Counted from the first letter of the stretch, positions 1-10,465 are shown. The stretch is DNA of 64,000 nucleotides from an uncultured Bacteroidota bacterium (GCA_902557655.1 CACEAZ010000005.1:1-64000), one strand, 5' to 3'. The notes: generated from the letters alone by a model not told the origin. Made by a program: numbers and translations.

Positions 1-2469
1 ATTATAAATTCCATTTTCCTTCCTTATATCTTCAATACTTTTTAATCTAAGATTATTTCTATATAGTTTCTTCCCTGTTTTATAGTCTATTATCCTAACT
101 ACACCATCTACTTCATCTATTCTATCAATAATTCCTTTTATTTTATATTTTATTTTATCCTTGGTTATTAAATTTTCAAATTTTTCCTCTATCGAAAGAA
201 TCTTAATTTTCTTTTCAATCTTCACCTCTCTTTTGTCTAGTTCTATTACTCTTTCAACATATTTCTTTGCAGTTTCAACAATTATTATATTTTTTCCTTT
301 AATCAAATTCCTTTTATTTATATAATCTTCAAAGCAATCAGTTACTGTTTTTTCTATTTTTTTACTTATTTCATTTAAATCTTTTATTGTAATAATTTTA
401 TTTTCAAGAGGTTTATACAATTTTTCTAAGCTGTCATGTATTACATTTCCCAATGTATTATGAGCTATTGTTTCCTCTACATCATCCTCTCTCATCCCAA
501 TTATATAGTTTTCAAAAAATTTTGTTTTATCTATAACATACGAAACCAACATAGACGCTGTTATTCCTTTTTCAAATAAATCTGTTATTCTTTCTCTAAC
601 TAATTTCGTTTTATTATATGATTCTTCTTTTTTGCTGATTGCCGGTGCCTTGGGGCTCAATGTAAATGTTTTTAACTCATGAATCTTTTCTACATCCATC
701 TGTCTTATAAATCTACTTATCTCTCCTGTGTTCATAGCATCAGGTTCTGTGTTATAGGTTAGCCATATATTTTTAGCTCTTTTTATAATTCTATAAAAAT
801 GATATGCAAATACAGCATCTTTTTCTTTATATGTCTGTAGTTCATATGTTTTTTTAATTTCAAATGGTATAAAGCTATTCATTGAATTACCCGCAGGTAA
901 TATTCCTTCATTTAATGAAGTTATTATTACATTCTCATAATCTAAAAGCCTGGTTTCAAGCATACCCATTATTTGAAGCCCTTTTATTGGCTTTCCGTTA
1001 AAAGGAATTGTATTCATTTCTACAATTTCTTTATACAAGGCCTTTAAAGATTTTATACTCTTAATCGATTTGTATTGATCTTTAAATAACAAGATTTGAT
1101 TAAATATTTTATATGAACTATGTAATAATTCAATATTCATATCGTCACTTAACTGATTCTTTGAATAATAATTCTTAAGGATTTCAATTAAACTTAAACA
1201 GGATAAAATACCATGTTTTGCATCTGTCCATTTAGAAAATATTATCTCATATAATTCACAATTCTTTTCATCTAATCCTATTAAATCATCTTTTGAAATA
1301 TAAACCATATTCTCTCTTTTCATTAGCATACAGATATCAATATCTTTATTTATTACTGGCTTTATTAGCTCATGAGATAAGATTGAGAAAACATTTTTAT
1401 AGTAGAATGTTTTTTGTTTTTTAGAATGAATTTGCAATAGAAGACTAAAAAGTGATGAAGAGGAAGAATATTTATAAGGGAATCCCATTGTTACATTTAC
1501 ATCTAATACATTCTTTGGTAAAGAATTAATCATGGGAATTAATAATTTTTCATCAGATAAAATAACGGCTGTATTGTTTAACTGACTATTATTCATTTTA
1601 CTTATAATTTCTCCAACATATTTTACTTGACCAATATTTTTTGGAGTTCCAATTACAGAAATACTTTTTTTGTTAGAGTATTCTTTTGAAATAATATGTG
1701 CTTTGTTATTTTTATGATAGGTCCAATTTTTTAAATAAGAATTAATAAAAAAGTTCGCGTTATTGTATTCTGACTTTATATGTTCATGATCAATATCCCA
1801 GTATATTTCTCCTAGTTTGTTTTCAAGTATTTCTTGAATAACCTCACATTCTGACTTACTAAGCGCATTAAATCCAATAAAAATATGTTTTTTGTATTTC
1901 TGATTTTCCACATAATGATGAATTTCTTGACAGGCAATTTTATAAATTAATCCCTGATACCCCTTCCTTTTTTTTAATAATATATCTTTGATCCCTTTGT
2001 GAAAAATTTTAATTTTCTTCCAAAATGATTTATAGTTTTTAATCAGTTCGGTTTCCTCTTCATAATTTGACCAGTGATTTAAGTCTTTGAGGGCCTCTAA
2101 ATAATCAAACAATGATTTTGTATCACATAATTCCCTATCGATTTCATTAAAATCCTTTATTAATGTTTTACCCCAGCTTATAAATTCTTCAAAAGATTCC
2201 TTGTTATCAACATTTGTGGTTTCTTCATAAACCTTATAGAAATCAAATAACAGTTCAGTATCAGAAACTTTTTCAATCCCTGAAATCAATGACATGAATT
2301 CATCAATATCATAAATGAGTGGAGAAAAAATAGTTTTATTAGAAGCTTTGCTGATTTCTCTTTTCAGAAATAATCCTGACCTTTTATTCGGAAGTATAAA
2401 TGTATAATCAGAAATAGGATATTTTTTTCTGATTAGATCTTGAACTACATTTTCTATAAAGCCGTGCAC
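1..2469 (-). CDS. AddB/RecB-like PD-(D/E)XK nuclease family protein, 3' end missing
   Basis: The minus-strand frame is open from a GTG at 2467-2469 to the left edge: 823 codons, with the C-terminus outside the window. The start reads VHGFIENVVQDLI, followed by a TFILPNKRSG segment. The middle contains GMLETRLLDYENVIITSLNEG, and the last visible part is a PD-(D/E)XK nuclease core (GIIDRIDEVDG then IIDYKTGKK, about residues 775-805). This matches the inactivated-helicase plus nuclease subunit of AddAB-type recombination complexes in Bacteroidota. It probably acts with the UvrD-like protein at 4725-7838 in double-strand-break end resection. No ATG precedes the homologous region, so GTG is the likely start. 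A hairpin terminator lies just upstream, so its promoter must lie within or before the short space to 2480, or expression depends on read-through. The family call is firm; the subunit name is inferred. Confidence 0.85.
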   Translation of the reverse strand, partial: MHGFIENVVQDLIRKKYPISDYTFILPNKRSGLFLKREISKASNKTIFSPLIYDIDEFMSLISGIEKVSDTELLFDFYKVYEETTNVDNKESFEEFISWGKTLIKDFNEIDRELCDTKSLFDYLEALKDLNHWSNYEEETELIKNYKSFWKKIKIFHKGIKDILLKKRKGYQGLIYKIACQEIHHYVENQKYKKHIFIGFNALSKSECEVIQEILENKLGEIYWDIDHEHIKSEYNNANFFINSYLKNWTYHKNNKAHIISKEYSNKKSISVIGTPKNIGQVKYVGEIISKMNNSQLNNTAVILSDEKLLIPMINSLPKNVLDVNVTMGFPYKYSSSSSLFSLLLQIHSKKQKTFYYKNVFSILSHELIKPVINKDIDICMLMKRENMVYISKDDLIGLDEKNCELYEIIFSKWTDAKHGILSCLSLIEILKNYYSKNQLSDDMNIELLHSSYKIFNQILLFKDQYKSIKSIKSLKALYKEIVEMNTIPFNGKPIKGLQIMGMLETRLLDYENVIITSLNEGILPAGNSMNSFIPFEIKKTYELQTYKEKDAVFAYHFYRIIKRAKNIWLTYNTEPDAMNTGEISRFIRQMDVEKIHELKTFTLSPKAPAISKKEESYNKTKLVRERITDLFEKGITASMLVSYVIDKTKFFENYIIGMREDDVEETIAHNTLGNVIHDSLEKLYKPLENKIITIKDLNEISKKIEKTVTDCFEDYINKRNLIKGKNIIIVETAKKYVERVIELDKREVKIEKKIKILSIEEKFENLITKDKIKYKIKGIIDRIDEVDGVVRIIDYKTGKKLYRNNLRLKSIEDIRKENGIYN

Positions 2470-2480
2470 ATACTAAAAAT

Positions 2481-2513
2481 AAAAAACGCCTCGCATATAG
2501 CGAAGCGTTTTTT
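2481..2513 (-). terminator. Rho-independent terminator behind the ompA-like gene
   Basis: The arms AAAAAACGCCTCGC (2481-2494) and GCGAAGCGTTTTTT (2500-2513) pair over 14 positions with one mismatch (a possible G-U pair) around a 5-base loop. On the minus strand the stem is followed by a run of T residues. It sits 26 bp beyond the stop of the OmpA-family gene and only 11 bp before the GTG start of the nuclease gene, so it separates the two transcripts. Confidence 0.85.
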
Positions 2514-2539
2514 AAATATACTTTAAAGAATTAAAAAAC

Positions 2540-3922
2540 CTATTTTACAAATAAGATTTCTACTCTTCTATTTTTAGATCTTCCAGCGTCATTAACATTT
2601 GTATCAATTGGATTGTTTTCGCCAAATCCAACTGCGTTTAATCTGTCAGAAGAAACTTCTTTTGAAGACAAATAGTCTACTACCGCATTTGCTCTTCTTT
2701 CAGAAAGCCCCTGATTAAATTCCTTTGTACCTACGCTGTCAGTGTGACCTTCAATGCTAAAGCTAGCATCAGGATATTTTAAAATTATAGAGACGATTGA
2801 GTCAATTACTGGTGGAGTTCCATCAGTAAACGTTGCAGATCCAAAAGCAAATTGAATTCCTCTTGAAAGCTCGGTAATCATTTTCATCTCATCTTCAGAA
2901 GGACCTTCTGGACAACCATTATTAGCAACAGTTCCAGCAACCTCAGGACATTCATCATCTTTATCAACTACTGAATCGCCATCTGTGTCAGGCCATGGGC
3001 AACCTCTATTTCCCCTTGGTCCCGCAACAGTTGGACAAGCATCTTTTGAATCTTCAATTCCATCGCCGTCTGAATCAGGACATCCTCCCATTTCAGCTAA
3101 TCCAGCAACATTAGGACATCTATCCTTATTATCAGAAACACCATCGCCGTCTGAATCAGGACATCCGTTGTATTCAGCAAGACCAGCATCCATTGGGCAG
3201 TCATCTTCGCTGTCTTGGATCCCATCACTATCAGTGTCAGGACAACCGTCGAATTCTTCTAAACCAGGAACCTCTGGACAATTATCATGCTCATCATAGA
3301 TACCATCACCATCAGTGTCTGTTCCTCCAAATTTTACAGAAAACATAGCTGAATATCTCATCTTACCACCTTCATCGATAAGAGTAGCACCACCCACGTT
3401 GTCATAGTTGTGTTTAGCTTCAGCCATAAATGTTAATCCAAAAACATCATTAAACCAGTAATTTACACCGGCAGACATATTCCCTGTCAATCCGTCTTGG
3501 TAGTCACCAAACCAAGTCCAGCCTGGCCCAATTCCGACAAAAGGCTCAAGTTTTCCGATTGTGAATAAATCTGATAAATCATACTTTAACATAGCATCAA
3601 CTGTGAAATAATCATTCGTTGTTCCTTCTAAAGCAAGACTACTGGTGTAGTTACTTATGTTATTGAATGAAGCGCCGATACCCAATGAAACATTGTCACC
3701 AACGTATTTTGATAGTGAGAACATAGAAATTGGGGACTTAGCAAGATTCCAATTTTGATCTACATCAAAGAATTCAGGAATTGTAGTCCTTCCGTCAACT
3801 TCTATATCAACGGCATTAGTACCAAAGCTAAATTGCCATTGATTGTTTTTGTCTTGTGCATTAACGTTTGTTAATCCAAAAATTAACATAACTGTTAAAT
3901 AAAGAGTGTAAAGTTTTTTCAT
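2540..3922 (-). CDS. OmpA-family outer membrane protein with TSP3 repeats
   Basis: 460 residues from MKKLYTLYL. An upstream ATG at 3964 would add 14 residues, but the signal peptide (ending near NVNAQ) begins at the second Met and a TATTTTTG box overlaps the longer reading. Domain order: signal peptide (1-22), an eight-stranded-type beta-barrel (about 23-200), five acidic thrombospondin type-3 calcium-binding repeats of the DSDGDGI..DxxCP kind (about 200-335), and a C-terminal OmpA peptidoglycan-binding domain with [16 protein letters not shown] and NRRVE (about 350-460). It should tether the outer membrane to the cell wall. The barrel closely matches that of the next gene upstream (4022-4633), so the pair is a tandem duplication. 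The transcript ends at the hairpin at 2481-2513. Confidence 0.95.
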   Translation of the reverse strand: MKKLYTLYLTVMLIFGLTNVNAQDKNNQWQFSFGTNAVDIEVDGRTTIPEFFDVDQNWNLAKSPISMFSLSKYVGDNVSLGIGASFNNISNYTSSLALEGTTNDYFTVDAMLKYDLSDLFTIGKLEPFVGIGPGWTWFGDYQDGLTGNMSAGVNYWFNDVFGLTFMAEAKHNYDNVGGATLIDEGGKMRYSAMFSVKFGGTDTDGDGIYDEHDNCPEVPGLEEFDGCPDTDSDGIQDSEDDCPMDAGLAEYNGCPDSDGDGVSDNKDRCPNVAGLAEMGGCPDSDGDGIEDSKDACPTVAGPRGNRGCPWPDTDGDSVVDKDDECPEVAGTVANNGCPEGPSEDEMKMITELSRGIQFAFGSATFTDGTPPVIDSIVSIILKYPDASFSIEGHTDSVGTKEFNQGLSERRANAVVDYLSSKEVSSDRLNAVGFGENNPIDTNVNDAGRSKNRRVEILFVK

Positions 3923-3951
3923 AATTTTAAAATTACTTAATAATATTTTTG

Positions 3952-3959
3952 CAAAAATA
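3952..3959 (-). promoter_or_regulatory. Putative -7 box for the ompA-like gene
   Basis: TATTTTTG on the minus strand fits the Bacteroidota -7 consensus TAnnTTTG and lies 29 bp before the chosen ATG. The nearest upstream TTG is 23 bp away, longer than usual, so the -33 element is uncertain. Confidence 0.45.
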
Positions 3960-4021
3960 TGCAATTAAAAGATAAAACTACTCAATTTATATGAGAATTT
4001 AATGAAATAAAGCCCTAATTT

Positions 4022-4633
4022 TTATTCAGAATCTTGGTCAAATTTGAAAGTCAACATAACGGACCATCTCATAGTCCCACCTTCATCCAATAAAATCGAA
4101 TCTGAAAAATTCTGTTTATATTCAGACATAAATGTCAATCCAAAGGCCTCATTTAACCATATATCTAACCCAATAGATCCATTTCCTGTCATATAAGACT
4201 CTTCACTAAAAATTGTCCACCCTGGTCCAATTCCGACAAAAGGATGTAAATCCATATCCAATAACCTTAATGAGATAAGTTTAGAAAGATTATACTTTAC
4301 TATTGCATCAACTGAAAAATAATCATTTGTTACCCCTTGTAATTCATATTTGGTAGCATAATTACTAATACTGTTAAATGCAGCACTAACTCCAACAGAA
4401 AGATTATTGCCAACATATTTAGAAACCATAAACATGGAAACAGGTGATTTTGAAAGGTTCCAATTTTGTTTTACATCAAAAAACTCTGTAAATGAGGTGT
4501 TTGAATCAGCCTGAACGTCAACTGCATTGGATCCAAAGCTAAATTGCCATTTGTAATTTTCGTCTTGAGAGTTAACATTAACAACAAATAAGAGAATTAA
4601 AACAAAGACAGATAGTTTTATAATTTTTTTCAT
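4022..4633 (-). CDS. Outer membrane beta-barrel protein, shortened paralogue of the OmpA-like porin
   Basis: 203 residues from MKKIIKLSVFVL; the ATG at 4663 adds an unlikely 10-residue extension before the signal peptide. The mature protein parallels the barrel of the neighbouring OmpA protein: [66 protein letters not shown]. It then stops at TFKFDQDSE, where the larger protein enters its TSP3 repeats. It therefore has the barrel but no calcium-binding repeats and no peptidoglycan-binding domain. It is likely an outer membrane porin or adhesin-like barrel that arose by tandem duplication; the ligand is unknown. A near-match -7 box (AATCTTTG) lies upstream. Confidence 0.88.
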   Translation of the reverse strand: MKKIIKLSVFVLILLFVVNVNSQDENYKWQFSFGSNAVDVQADSNTSFTEFFDVKQNWNLSKSPVSMFMVSKYVGNNLSVGVSAAFNSISNYATKYELQGVTNDYFSVDAIVKYNLSKLISLRLLDMDLHPFVGIGPGWTIFSEESYMTGNGSIGLDIWLNEAFGLTFMSEYKQNFSDSILLDEGGTMRWSVMLTFKFDQDSE

Positions 4634-4724
4634 AACATAATATTTATAATTAAATATATGCAACTAATCTTTCCTGCAAAGATTTTTTAAAGGACATTAT
4701 GTTATCTGATATTATGAGTAAAAT

Positions 4725-7700
4725 TCAAAAACATTCAATTTTAATATCATCGGAAACATAAATAATAATTTTTTTTACTGTATTTAAGCCTATTTTTTGA
4801 AGTTTAACCCCATAGTCTTTTAACTGATTTAAATATTTTGATTTTTTTGTTCCGGTCTTATAATCAATAAGAACTATGTCTTTTTCGTTAAGAAATACCA
4901 TCCGATCTGGTATAAAACTTTTGCCATTCTTTTCGATTATTTCTCTTTCATTAAAACTTTTGTATTTAGGATTATAATATTCTTTTATCTCCTTATTATT
5001 GGTAATTTTAAAAATTATTTCTTTCAGTTTTTCTTTTTTTTCAATTGAAATTTCTCCTAACTCATAATATTTATTTAACACTAGATTTACATCTTTAACA
5101 GAGTATATTTCAGACATGATGAGATGAAAAATATTTCCCTTTTCTTGTGCACTGTCATATTCTTGAAGCCATGATTTCACGTGCTTATTACTGGTTATAA
5201 TATTTCTTTTAAGCCTTGAGTTAAACACGAATTTTTCTTGCTGAATATTTTTTACTTGATCATTAAAAGTTGATAAATTACTTTTATCTCCAATTTCATA
5301 TTTGTTTTTTGATGAATCCCAAACATCTATTTCTTTCAGATAGCCGATAAACATTCCTGAAAATAAATTTAATTTCTCATTTCCTTTTTTATCAAGATCT
5401 TTTTCCGACAAAATATAAAGTTCATTTTTAGCCCTTGTTAAAACAACATAAAGGAGATTTATATTGTCAATTTCTAGTTTTTTCTTGTAATTATTATAAA
5501 GCTTTTCATCGATAACTTCTAGGTCTTTATTTATGTTAATCAATGGAGATTTAATTTCAAATCCGATTTTATTTTTAAAATCAATCCATGCTTTTGGATT
5601 AAGATCATTGTGAATGTTAATATTCGCATAAGGATATATAACGACTGGAAATTCTAATCCTTTAGATTTATGTATAGTAATTATTTCAACAGCATTAATT
5701 TCACTTGGACTTATTATGTTTAGTTTATCTCTTTTTTCTTTATAATGATCCAAAAACTCTATAAAGCTTGTTTGATTTTTATTTGAATATTCATTCGCAA
5801 AATCTAGTAGAAATTGAAGATACGAATTACCACTTTCAGCTAATCTAAAGCAATCAATTATGTATTCAATTGCTTCATAGATTGATTTAGTTTTTAATAT
5901 AGATAGCTCTAAGGAAAAATCATTAATAACCAGTTCTTTTTTAATGCTTTCAAAATCCATATTTAAAATTTTGATAAAGAAATCTTCTTTTACTCTTTTA
6001 ATTAAGTTCAATTCAAAAAGAGATTTACATAGTCTCATTTTTGAGGAATTAGATTCGCTAACCGAATATTCAAGAAGATTTATAATTAAGTTTACCGATG
6101 GACTAGAAGATAAATTTAAAACCTCTGAAGAAATTATCGGGATTTTATTATCTGATAAATAGTCTCCAATTTCTTTTCCTTCTTTTTTCTTTCGGACAAT
6201 TACACATATATCTCGAAAAGAATAATTTCTCTTAACTGTGTCATTAATTTTTTGTAAGACTTTTTCTTGGTAATATTCATTTAATGTAATTGTCTGGTCA
6301 CTGTCATAAAAATCAATAGTTACATTTCCAGTGGAGTCTTTAAAATATTTTTGAACAGGAAAATCAAATATTTTATTAAGCTCATTATTTTTTGAATACC
6401 TGTTCTTTATGTACCTAAACAGTTTGTTGTTAAAATTTACAATCTCTTTTGAGCTCCTATAATTTATGTCTAGTTCGAAGTTTATTTTATCACAGTAAAA
6501 TGGAGATTTGTTTTTTATTAATCGAATAAATTCGTCAACATCTCCTCCTCTCCAGCTGTATATCGCTTGTTTTGGATCTCCAGCAATTGTTAATGAAGAG
6601 TTTTCAGATGATAAAGAATTTTCTATTAATGGTTTAAGATTTTCCCATTGCATTTTTGATGTGTCTTGAAACTCATCGATAAAAAAGTGACTATATTTTA
6701 CACCTAATTTTTCATAGATAAAAGGTGCAGGTTGATTTTTGATTTCATCATTAATAATTTTATTGAATTCTGAAATCACAATAAAATTATCATCAACTTT
6801 CATTTCTTCAAGCTCTTTTTTTATTAAACTTAAAATTGAAAGAGGTGAAAGATTGCTAAGGATATTTGTAAATAATTTTAAATTGTAAATATTTTTTTTG
6901 CATTCTTTATAAATCTGTAAAAGCTCATTTCTAATTTGATTAATTTTTAGAATGTCTTGTTCTCTAGCTTTTGATGAGTGAAGAGCCCCATTATTTAGAT
7001 TTTCTTCAAGTTGATTTGTATACAACCTTTGATAATTTTCGGCACTAATTTTCTTAAAATGATTTGGAAGTGTTTTTCTTCTAAAACAATCTTCGTTAAG
7101 CTTACTTTTTTTGATTAGTTCTAATGCCTTTTCTGCTAGTTTGGTGGTTGTTTTTTTTAAACTTTTTACAGAAGATTTTAATATTTTTTTTGAATTTTTA
7201 AAATCACTGGGGCTAAGTTCTTTAATCAATTCTAATTGATTATAATTGTTTTCACTTAACAACAATTTGGAAATATTTTGTAGGTCTTTAGTTATGTCCC
7301 AGCTTTTATCATCGTCTGTTTTTTCAAAAGAGAAATCAATTATTTCTGAGAAATAGGAATTGTCAATTTCAATTTTTGAAATTAGCTTATCAACAGCCTT
7401 TTCAAGTATTTCATTTTGATCAATTTCAACTTCGTATTTACTGTCAATTCCCAGCTCATATGTAAAGCCTCTTACAATTTTTTGAGTGAGTTTATCAATT
7501 GTAGAAATTTCAAATGAAGTGTAATTTTTAAGTATATTTTTTAAAATTTTAGATGACTTTATAAAAATTTCGTCTTCGTTAAGTCCAGTTTCTTTTTTTA
7601 TTATGTCTGTTACTGCGGGGTCAATTGAAATACGATTAGTATAATTTACTAAGAGGTTAATAATCCTATGCTTCATTTCATTTACAGCTTTATTTGTAAA

Positions 7701-7838
7701 TGTAACTGCCAAAATATTTTTGTAAAGTGAAATGTTATCACTTTTAAGCAAAAGAACAATATAATCTTTTACCAAGTTGAAAGTTTTACCTGTTCCCGCA
7801 GACGCGTTATAAATCTTAAAATAATTTAATTGACTCAT
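4725..7838 (-). CDS. UvrD/RecB-type helicase-nuclease (AddA-like)
   Basis: 1037 residues. The N-terminal Walker A is ASAGTGKT (12-19); motif II reads FIDEFQDTS and is followed by GDPKQAIYSWRGGD, both classical superfamily 1A UvrD/RecB motifs. A later helicase motif is HKSKGLEFPVVIYPY, and LLYVVLTRAKNELYIL is motif VI. The C-terminus ends in a PD-(D/E)XK nuclease (GNIFHLIMSE, PDRMVF, IDYKTG, LNQLKDYG). It is the motor-plus-nuclease subunit of an AddAB-like complex that unwinds and resects broken DNA ends for RecA loading. Its probable partner is the nuclease at 1-2469, but the two outer membrane protein genes lie between them. It is divergent from sodA, with 76 bp between the start codons. Confidence 0.92.
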   Translation of the reverse strand: MSQLNYFKIYNASAGTGKTFNLVKDYIVLLLKSDNISLYKNILAVTFTNKAVNEMKHRIINLLVNYTNRISIDPAVTDIIKKETGLNEDEIFIKSSKILKNILKNYTSFEISTIDKLTQKIVRGFTYELGIDSKYEVEIDQNEILEKAVDKLISKIEIDNSYFSEIIDFSFEKTDDDKSWDITKDLQNISKLLLSENNYNQLELIKELSPSDFKNSKKILKSSVKSLKKTTTKLAEKALELIKKSKLNEDCFRRKTLPNHFKKISAENYQRLYTNQLEENLNNGALHSSKAREQDILKINQIRNELLQIYKECKKNIYNLKLFTNILSNLSPLSILSLIKKELEEMKVDDNFIVISEFNKIINDEIKNQPAPFIYEKLGVKYSHFFIDEFQDTSKMQWENLKPLIENSLSSENSSLTIAGDPKQAIYSWRGGDVDEFIRLIKNKSPFYCDKINFELDINYRSSKEIVNFNNKLFRYIKNRYSKNNELNKIFDFPVQKYFKDSTGNVTIDFYDSDQTITLNEYYQEKVLQKINDTVKRNYSFRDICVIVRKKKEGKEIGDYLSDNKIPIISSEVLNLSSSPSVNLIINLLEYSVSESNSSKMRLCKSLFELNLIKRVKEDFFIKILNMDFESIKKELVINDFSLELSILKTKSIYEAIEYIIDCFRLAESGNSYLQFLLDFANEYSNKNQTSFIEFLDHYKEKRDKLNIISPSEINAVEIITIHKSKGLEFPVVIYPYANINIHNDLNPKAWIDFKNKIGFEIKSPLININKDLEVIDEKLYNNYKKKLEIDNINLLYVVLTRAKNELYILSEKDLDKKGNEKLNLFSGMFIGYLKEIDVWDSSKNKYEIGDKSNLSTFNDQVKNIQQEKFVFNSRLKRNIITSNKHVKSWLQEYDSAQEKGNIFHLIMSEIYSVKDVNLVLNKYYELGEISIEKKEKLKEIIFKITNNKEIKEYYNPKYKSFNEREIIEKNGKSFIPDRMVFLNEKDIVLIDYKTGTKKSKYLNQLKDYGVKLQKIGLNTVKKIIIYVSDDIKIECF

Positions 7839-7863
7839 GCTTATTACAAGTTAATAATAGTAG

Positions 7864-7894
7864 TTGATTATTAGATACTTTAATTGTAAATTTG
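7864..7894 (+). promoter_or_regulatory. Promoter of sodA
   Basis: TTG (7864-7866), a 20-bp spacer, then TAAATTTG (7887-7894), a full match to the Bacteroidota -33/-7 consensus. The predicted transcription start lies about 14 bp before the ATG at 7915, which supports that start over the longer reading. The ten bases TAAATTTGAT recur at 7901-7910, giving a second possible -7 box. Confidence 0.65.
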
Positions 7895-7914
7895 ATAAAT
7901 TAAATTTGATTAAA

Positions 7915-8520
7915 ATGAGCTTTACTTTACCACAACTAGATTACGCTTATGATGCACTTGAGCCTCATATAGATTCAAGAACCATGGAAATTCACCACTC
8001 TAAGCATCATCAGGGTTATACAAATAAACTTAATGCGGCTATCGAAGGGACCAATCAAGAATCAAAAAATATTCGTCAAATACTTACAGATTTAGATATG
8101 AATAATATGGCTTTAAGAAATAATGCTGGAGGCTATTTTAATCACAAGCTATTTTGGGAGATTATGAATCCTAATAACAAAACCGAAATATCTAATGACT
8201 TAAGCTCAGCAATTGATAACTCGTTTGGTAGTTTTGATAATTTTTGTGCTTCCTTTTCAAATGCTGCAGCCACAAGATTTGGTTCTGGTTGGGCATGGCT
8301 ATGTGTAAAAGATGGGATATTAGAAATATGTTCCACATCTAATCAGGACAATCCATTAATGCCGTCAATTGGTTGCGGTGGAACTCCGATTTTAGGAATC
8401 GATGTATGGGAGCATGCTTACTATTTAAATTACCAGAATAGAAGGCCCGATTATGTAAGTGCATTTTTTAATGTGATAAATTGGGGTGTAGTTTCAGAAA
8501 AGTTTATTCAAGCTAGTTAA
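7915..8520 (+). CDS. sodA: Superoxide dismutase, Mn-type
   Basis: 201 residues from [10 protein letters not shown], the usual N-terminus. The frame is open 17 codons further upstream, but that stretch contains the promoter. It converts superoxide to oxygen and hydrogen peroxide. Metal ligands expected for the Fe/Mn family are present: His27 (HHSKHH), His77 ([10 protein letters not shown]), Asp163 and His167 (DVWEHAYY). Gly72-Gly73 before the second ligand and Gln144 ([10 protein letters not shown]) favour manganese over iron, as in E. coli SodA. No signal peptide is seen, so it should be cytoplasmic. The stop codon overlaps the purF stop within a shared TTAA (8517-8520). Confidence 0.95.
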   Translation: MSFTLPQLDYAYDALEPHIDSRTMEIHHSKHHQGYTNKLNAAIEGTNQESKNIRQILTDLDMNNMALRNNAGGYFNHKLFWEIMNPNNKTEISNDLSSAIDNSFGSFDNFCASFSNAAATRFGSGWAWLCVKDGILEICSTSNQDNPLMPSIGCGGTPILGIDVWEHAYYLNYQNRRPDYVSAFFNVINWGVVSEKFIQAS

Positions 8521-10412
8521 TAGGCTCTTTTTTTATTTCCTTCAAAAAAATTAACAAAAGCTGTATTTACAACTCTATTACCGCCGGGAGTTGGATACTC
8601 ACCAGTAAAATACCAATCTCCCTTTGAAGATGGGCATGCTTTGTGTAAATTTTCAATAGACTGAAAAATAATTTTCACATCTCGGTTTTCAATGTGTGAA
8701 CTTAATAGTTCGGTTATTTTATCCGAAATTTCCTCAGCTGAAAATTGATTATAAATTTCTTTAACATGATTCACCATTTCATCATCATTTAAGTCAAGTT
8801 CCTTTTTACACTTTTTATAAACCCTATCAATAATAGACCCTTCTCCTTTTTCTTTTAGAAGACTAAGCGCTGCATTGAATGCAATAAGACTTTCTAGGTT
8901 AGCCATATCAATCCCATAACAATCAGGGTATCTTATTTGTGGAGCAGAAGAAACAATGATAATTTTTTTAGGATTTAGCCTATCTAACATTTTTAATATA
9001 CTTTTTTTCAAGGTAGTGCCTCTAACAATACTGTCATCAATAATTACAATAGTATCAGTTGACTTAACAACACCATAAGTGATATCATATACATGCTCTA
9101 CTAAATCATCTCTACTATCATCTTCAGTTATAAATGTTCTAAGCTTAACATCTTTAACTGCAATTTTTTCGATTCTGGGTCTAACAGAAAGTATATTCGT
9201 TATTTTATTTTCAGAAAGATTTTTTTTACCAATTATTTCATTGGTTTTTTTTGAATTTAAAAATTCTTCAACGCTTTCAATCATCCCGAAAAAAGAGGTT
9301 TCAGCAGTATTTGGTATGTATGAAAAGACAGTGTTTTTGATATCAAAATTTATTTCTTTTAGAATAGCTGGCATAATAAACTTTCCTAAATTTTTTCTTT
9401 CCTGATAAATATCTGAATCATTTCCCCTTGAAAAATATATCCTCTCAAAAGAGCATGATTTATTTTCTTTTTGTTTGATTACAGACTCAATTTTAACGGC
9501 CCCATTACTTTTCACAACTATAGCGTTTCCTGGGGTCAATTCTTTTATTTCATGAATATTTAAATTAAATGCGGTTTGAATTGCAGGTCTCTCTGATGCA
9601 ACTACAACTACTTCATCATTTTTAAAGTAAAAGGCGGGTCTTATCCCGCTAGGATCTCTCATCACAAATGAATCGCCATGTCCTAATAAACCACCTATTA
9701 CATACCCTCCGTCCCACCTTTTTGAAGCTTTTTTAAGAATTTTAAATATGTCTAATTTTTCTGAAATGATTGAAGAGCATTCTTGTTTAGATAGACCTTC
9801 TTTTTTTAATTCTTTGTACATTTTTCTCACGGCATCATCTAAAAAATGTCCAATTTTTTCCATTATAATTACCGTATCTGTATATTCTTTCGGGTGTTGA
9901 CCTAATTCAATCAGACTATTAAATAATTCTTTTGAATTTGTCATATTAAAATTTCCGGCAAGAATCAAATTTCTGTGTTTCCAGTTATTTTGTCTCAAAA
10001 AGGGATGTACGTTTTCAACACTATTTCCTCCAAATGTTCCGTACCTAACATGGCCAAGTAGTGACTCAGCCAAATAAGGAACATTGTTTTTTAGTTTACT
10101 AATATTGTTAATAAGAGAAGGAGCTAATTTGAGTTCTTTATTTATTCTTTCATTTATTTTGCTAAATACATCCTGAATGGGTTGCTTTTCAATTGAGCGA
10201 ATTCTACTAATAAATCTTTTTCCTGGTTCTACGTCAAGTTTAATACTTGCAAACCCAGCTCCGTCTTGACCTCTGTTATGCTGTTTTTCCATTAGCAGAT
10301 ACATTTTATTTATTCCATAAAATGCACTACCATATTTTTTCTTATAAAATTCTAGTGGCTTAAGTAATCTAATGTGGCCTATACCACATTCGTGTTTTAT
10401 AGCATCACTCAT
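8517..10412 (-). CDS. purF: Amidophosphoribosyltransferase (PurF), long Bacteroidota form
   Basis: 631 residues, longer than the roughly 500 of E. coli PurF but typical of the Bacteroidota type. The N-terminal class II glutaminase has its likely nucleophile at Cys9 (ECGIGH) and the glutaminase motifs RGQDGAG, GHVRYGT and AGNFNMTN. The C-terminal phosphoribosyltransferase domain carries the PRPP loop [12 protein letters not shown]. It makes phosphoribosylamine from PRPP and glutamine, the first step of purine synthesis. It is last in a minus-strand set purN - RNase H - PfkB - purF, 53 bp after the kinase. Its stop overlaps that of sodA. Confidence 0.92.
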   Translation of the reverse strand: MSDAIKHECGIGHIRLLKPLEFYKKKYGSAFYGINKMYLLMEKQHNRGQDGAGFASIKLDVEPGKRFISRIRSIEKQPIQDVFSKINERINKELKLAPSLINNISKLKNNVPYLAESLLGHVRYGTFGGNSVENVHPFLRQNNWKHRNLILAGNFNMTNSKELFNSLIELGQHPKEYTDTVIIMEKIGHFLDDAVRKMYKELKKEGLSKQECSSIISEKLDIFKILKKASKRWDGGYVIGGLLGHGDSFVMRDPSGIRPAFYFKNDEVVVVASERPAIQTAFNLNIHEIKELTPGNAIVVKSNGAVKIESVIKQKENKSCSFERIYFSRGNDSDIYQERKNLGKFIMPAILKEINFDIKNTVFSYIPNTAETSFFGMIESVEEFLNSKKTNEIIGKKNLSENKITNILSVRPRIEKIAVKDVKLRTFITEDDSRDDLVEHVYDITYGVVKSTDTIVIIDDSIVRGTTLKKSILKMLDRLNPKKIIIVSSAPQIRYPDCYGIDMANLESLIAFNAALSLLKEKGEGSIIDRVYKKCKKELDLNDDEMVNHVKEIYNQFSAEEISDKITELLSSHIENRDVKIIFQSIENLHKACPSSKGDWYFTGEYPTPGGNRVVNTAFVNFFEGNKKRAY

Positions 10413-10465
10413 TGTCTAATTAGTAAGCATACAAAAAAACAAAATAAATATTTAAAAATATACAT

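Noticed and set aside
2985..3299. Plus-strand open frame of 104 residues
   Set aside because: It is the complement of the TSP3 repeats of the OmpA-family gene; the opposite frame has clear domains and a signal peptide.
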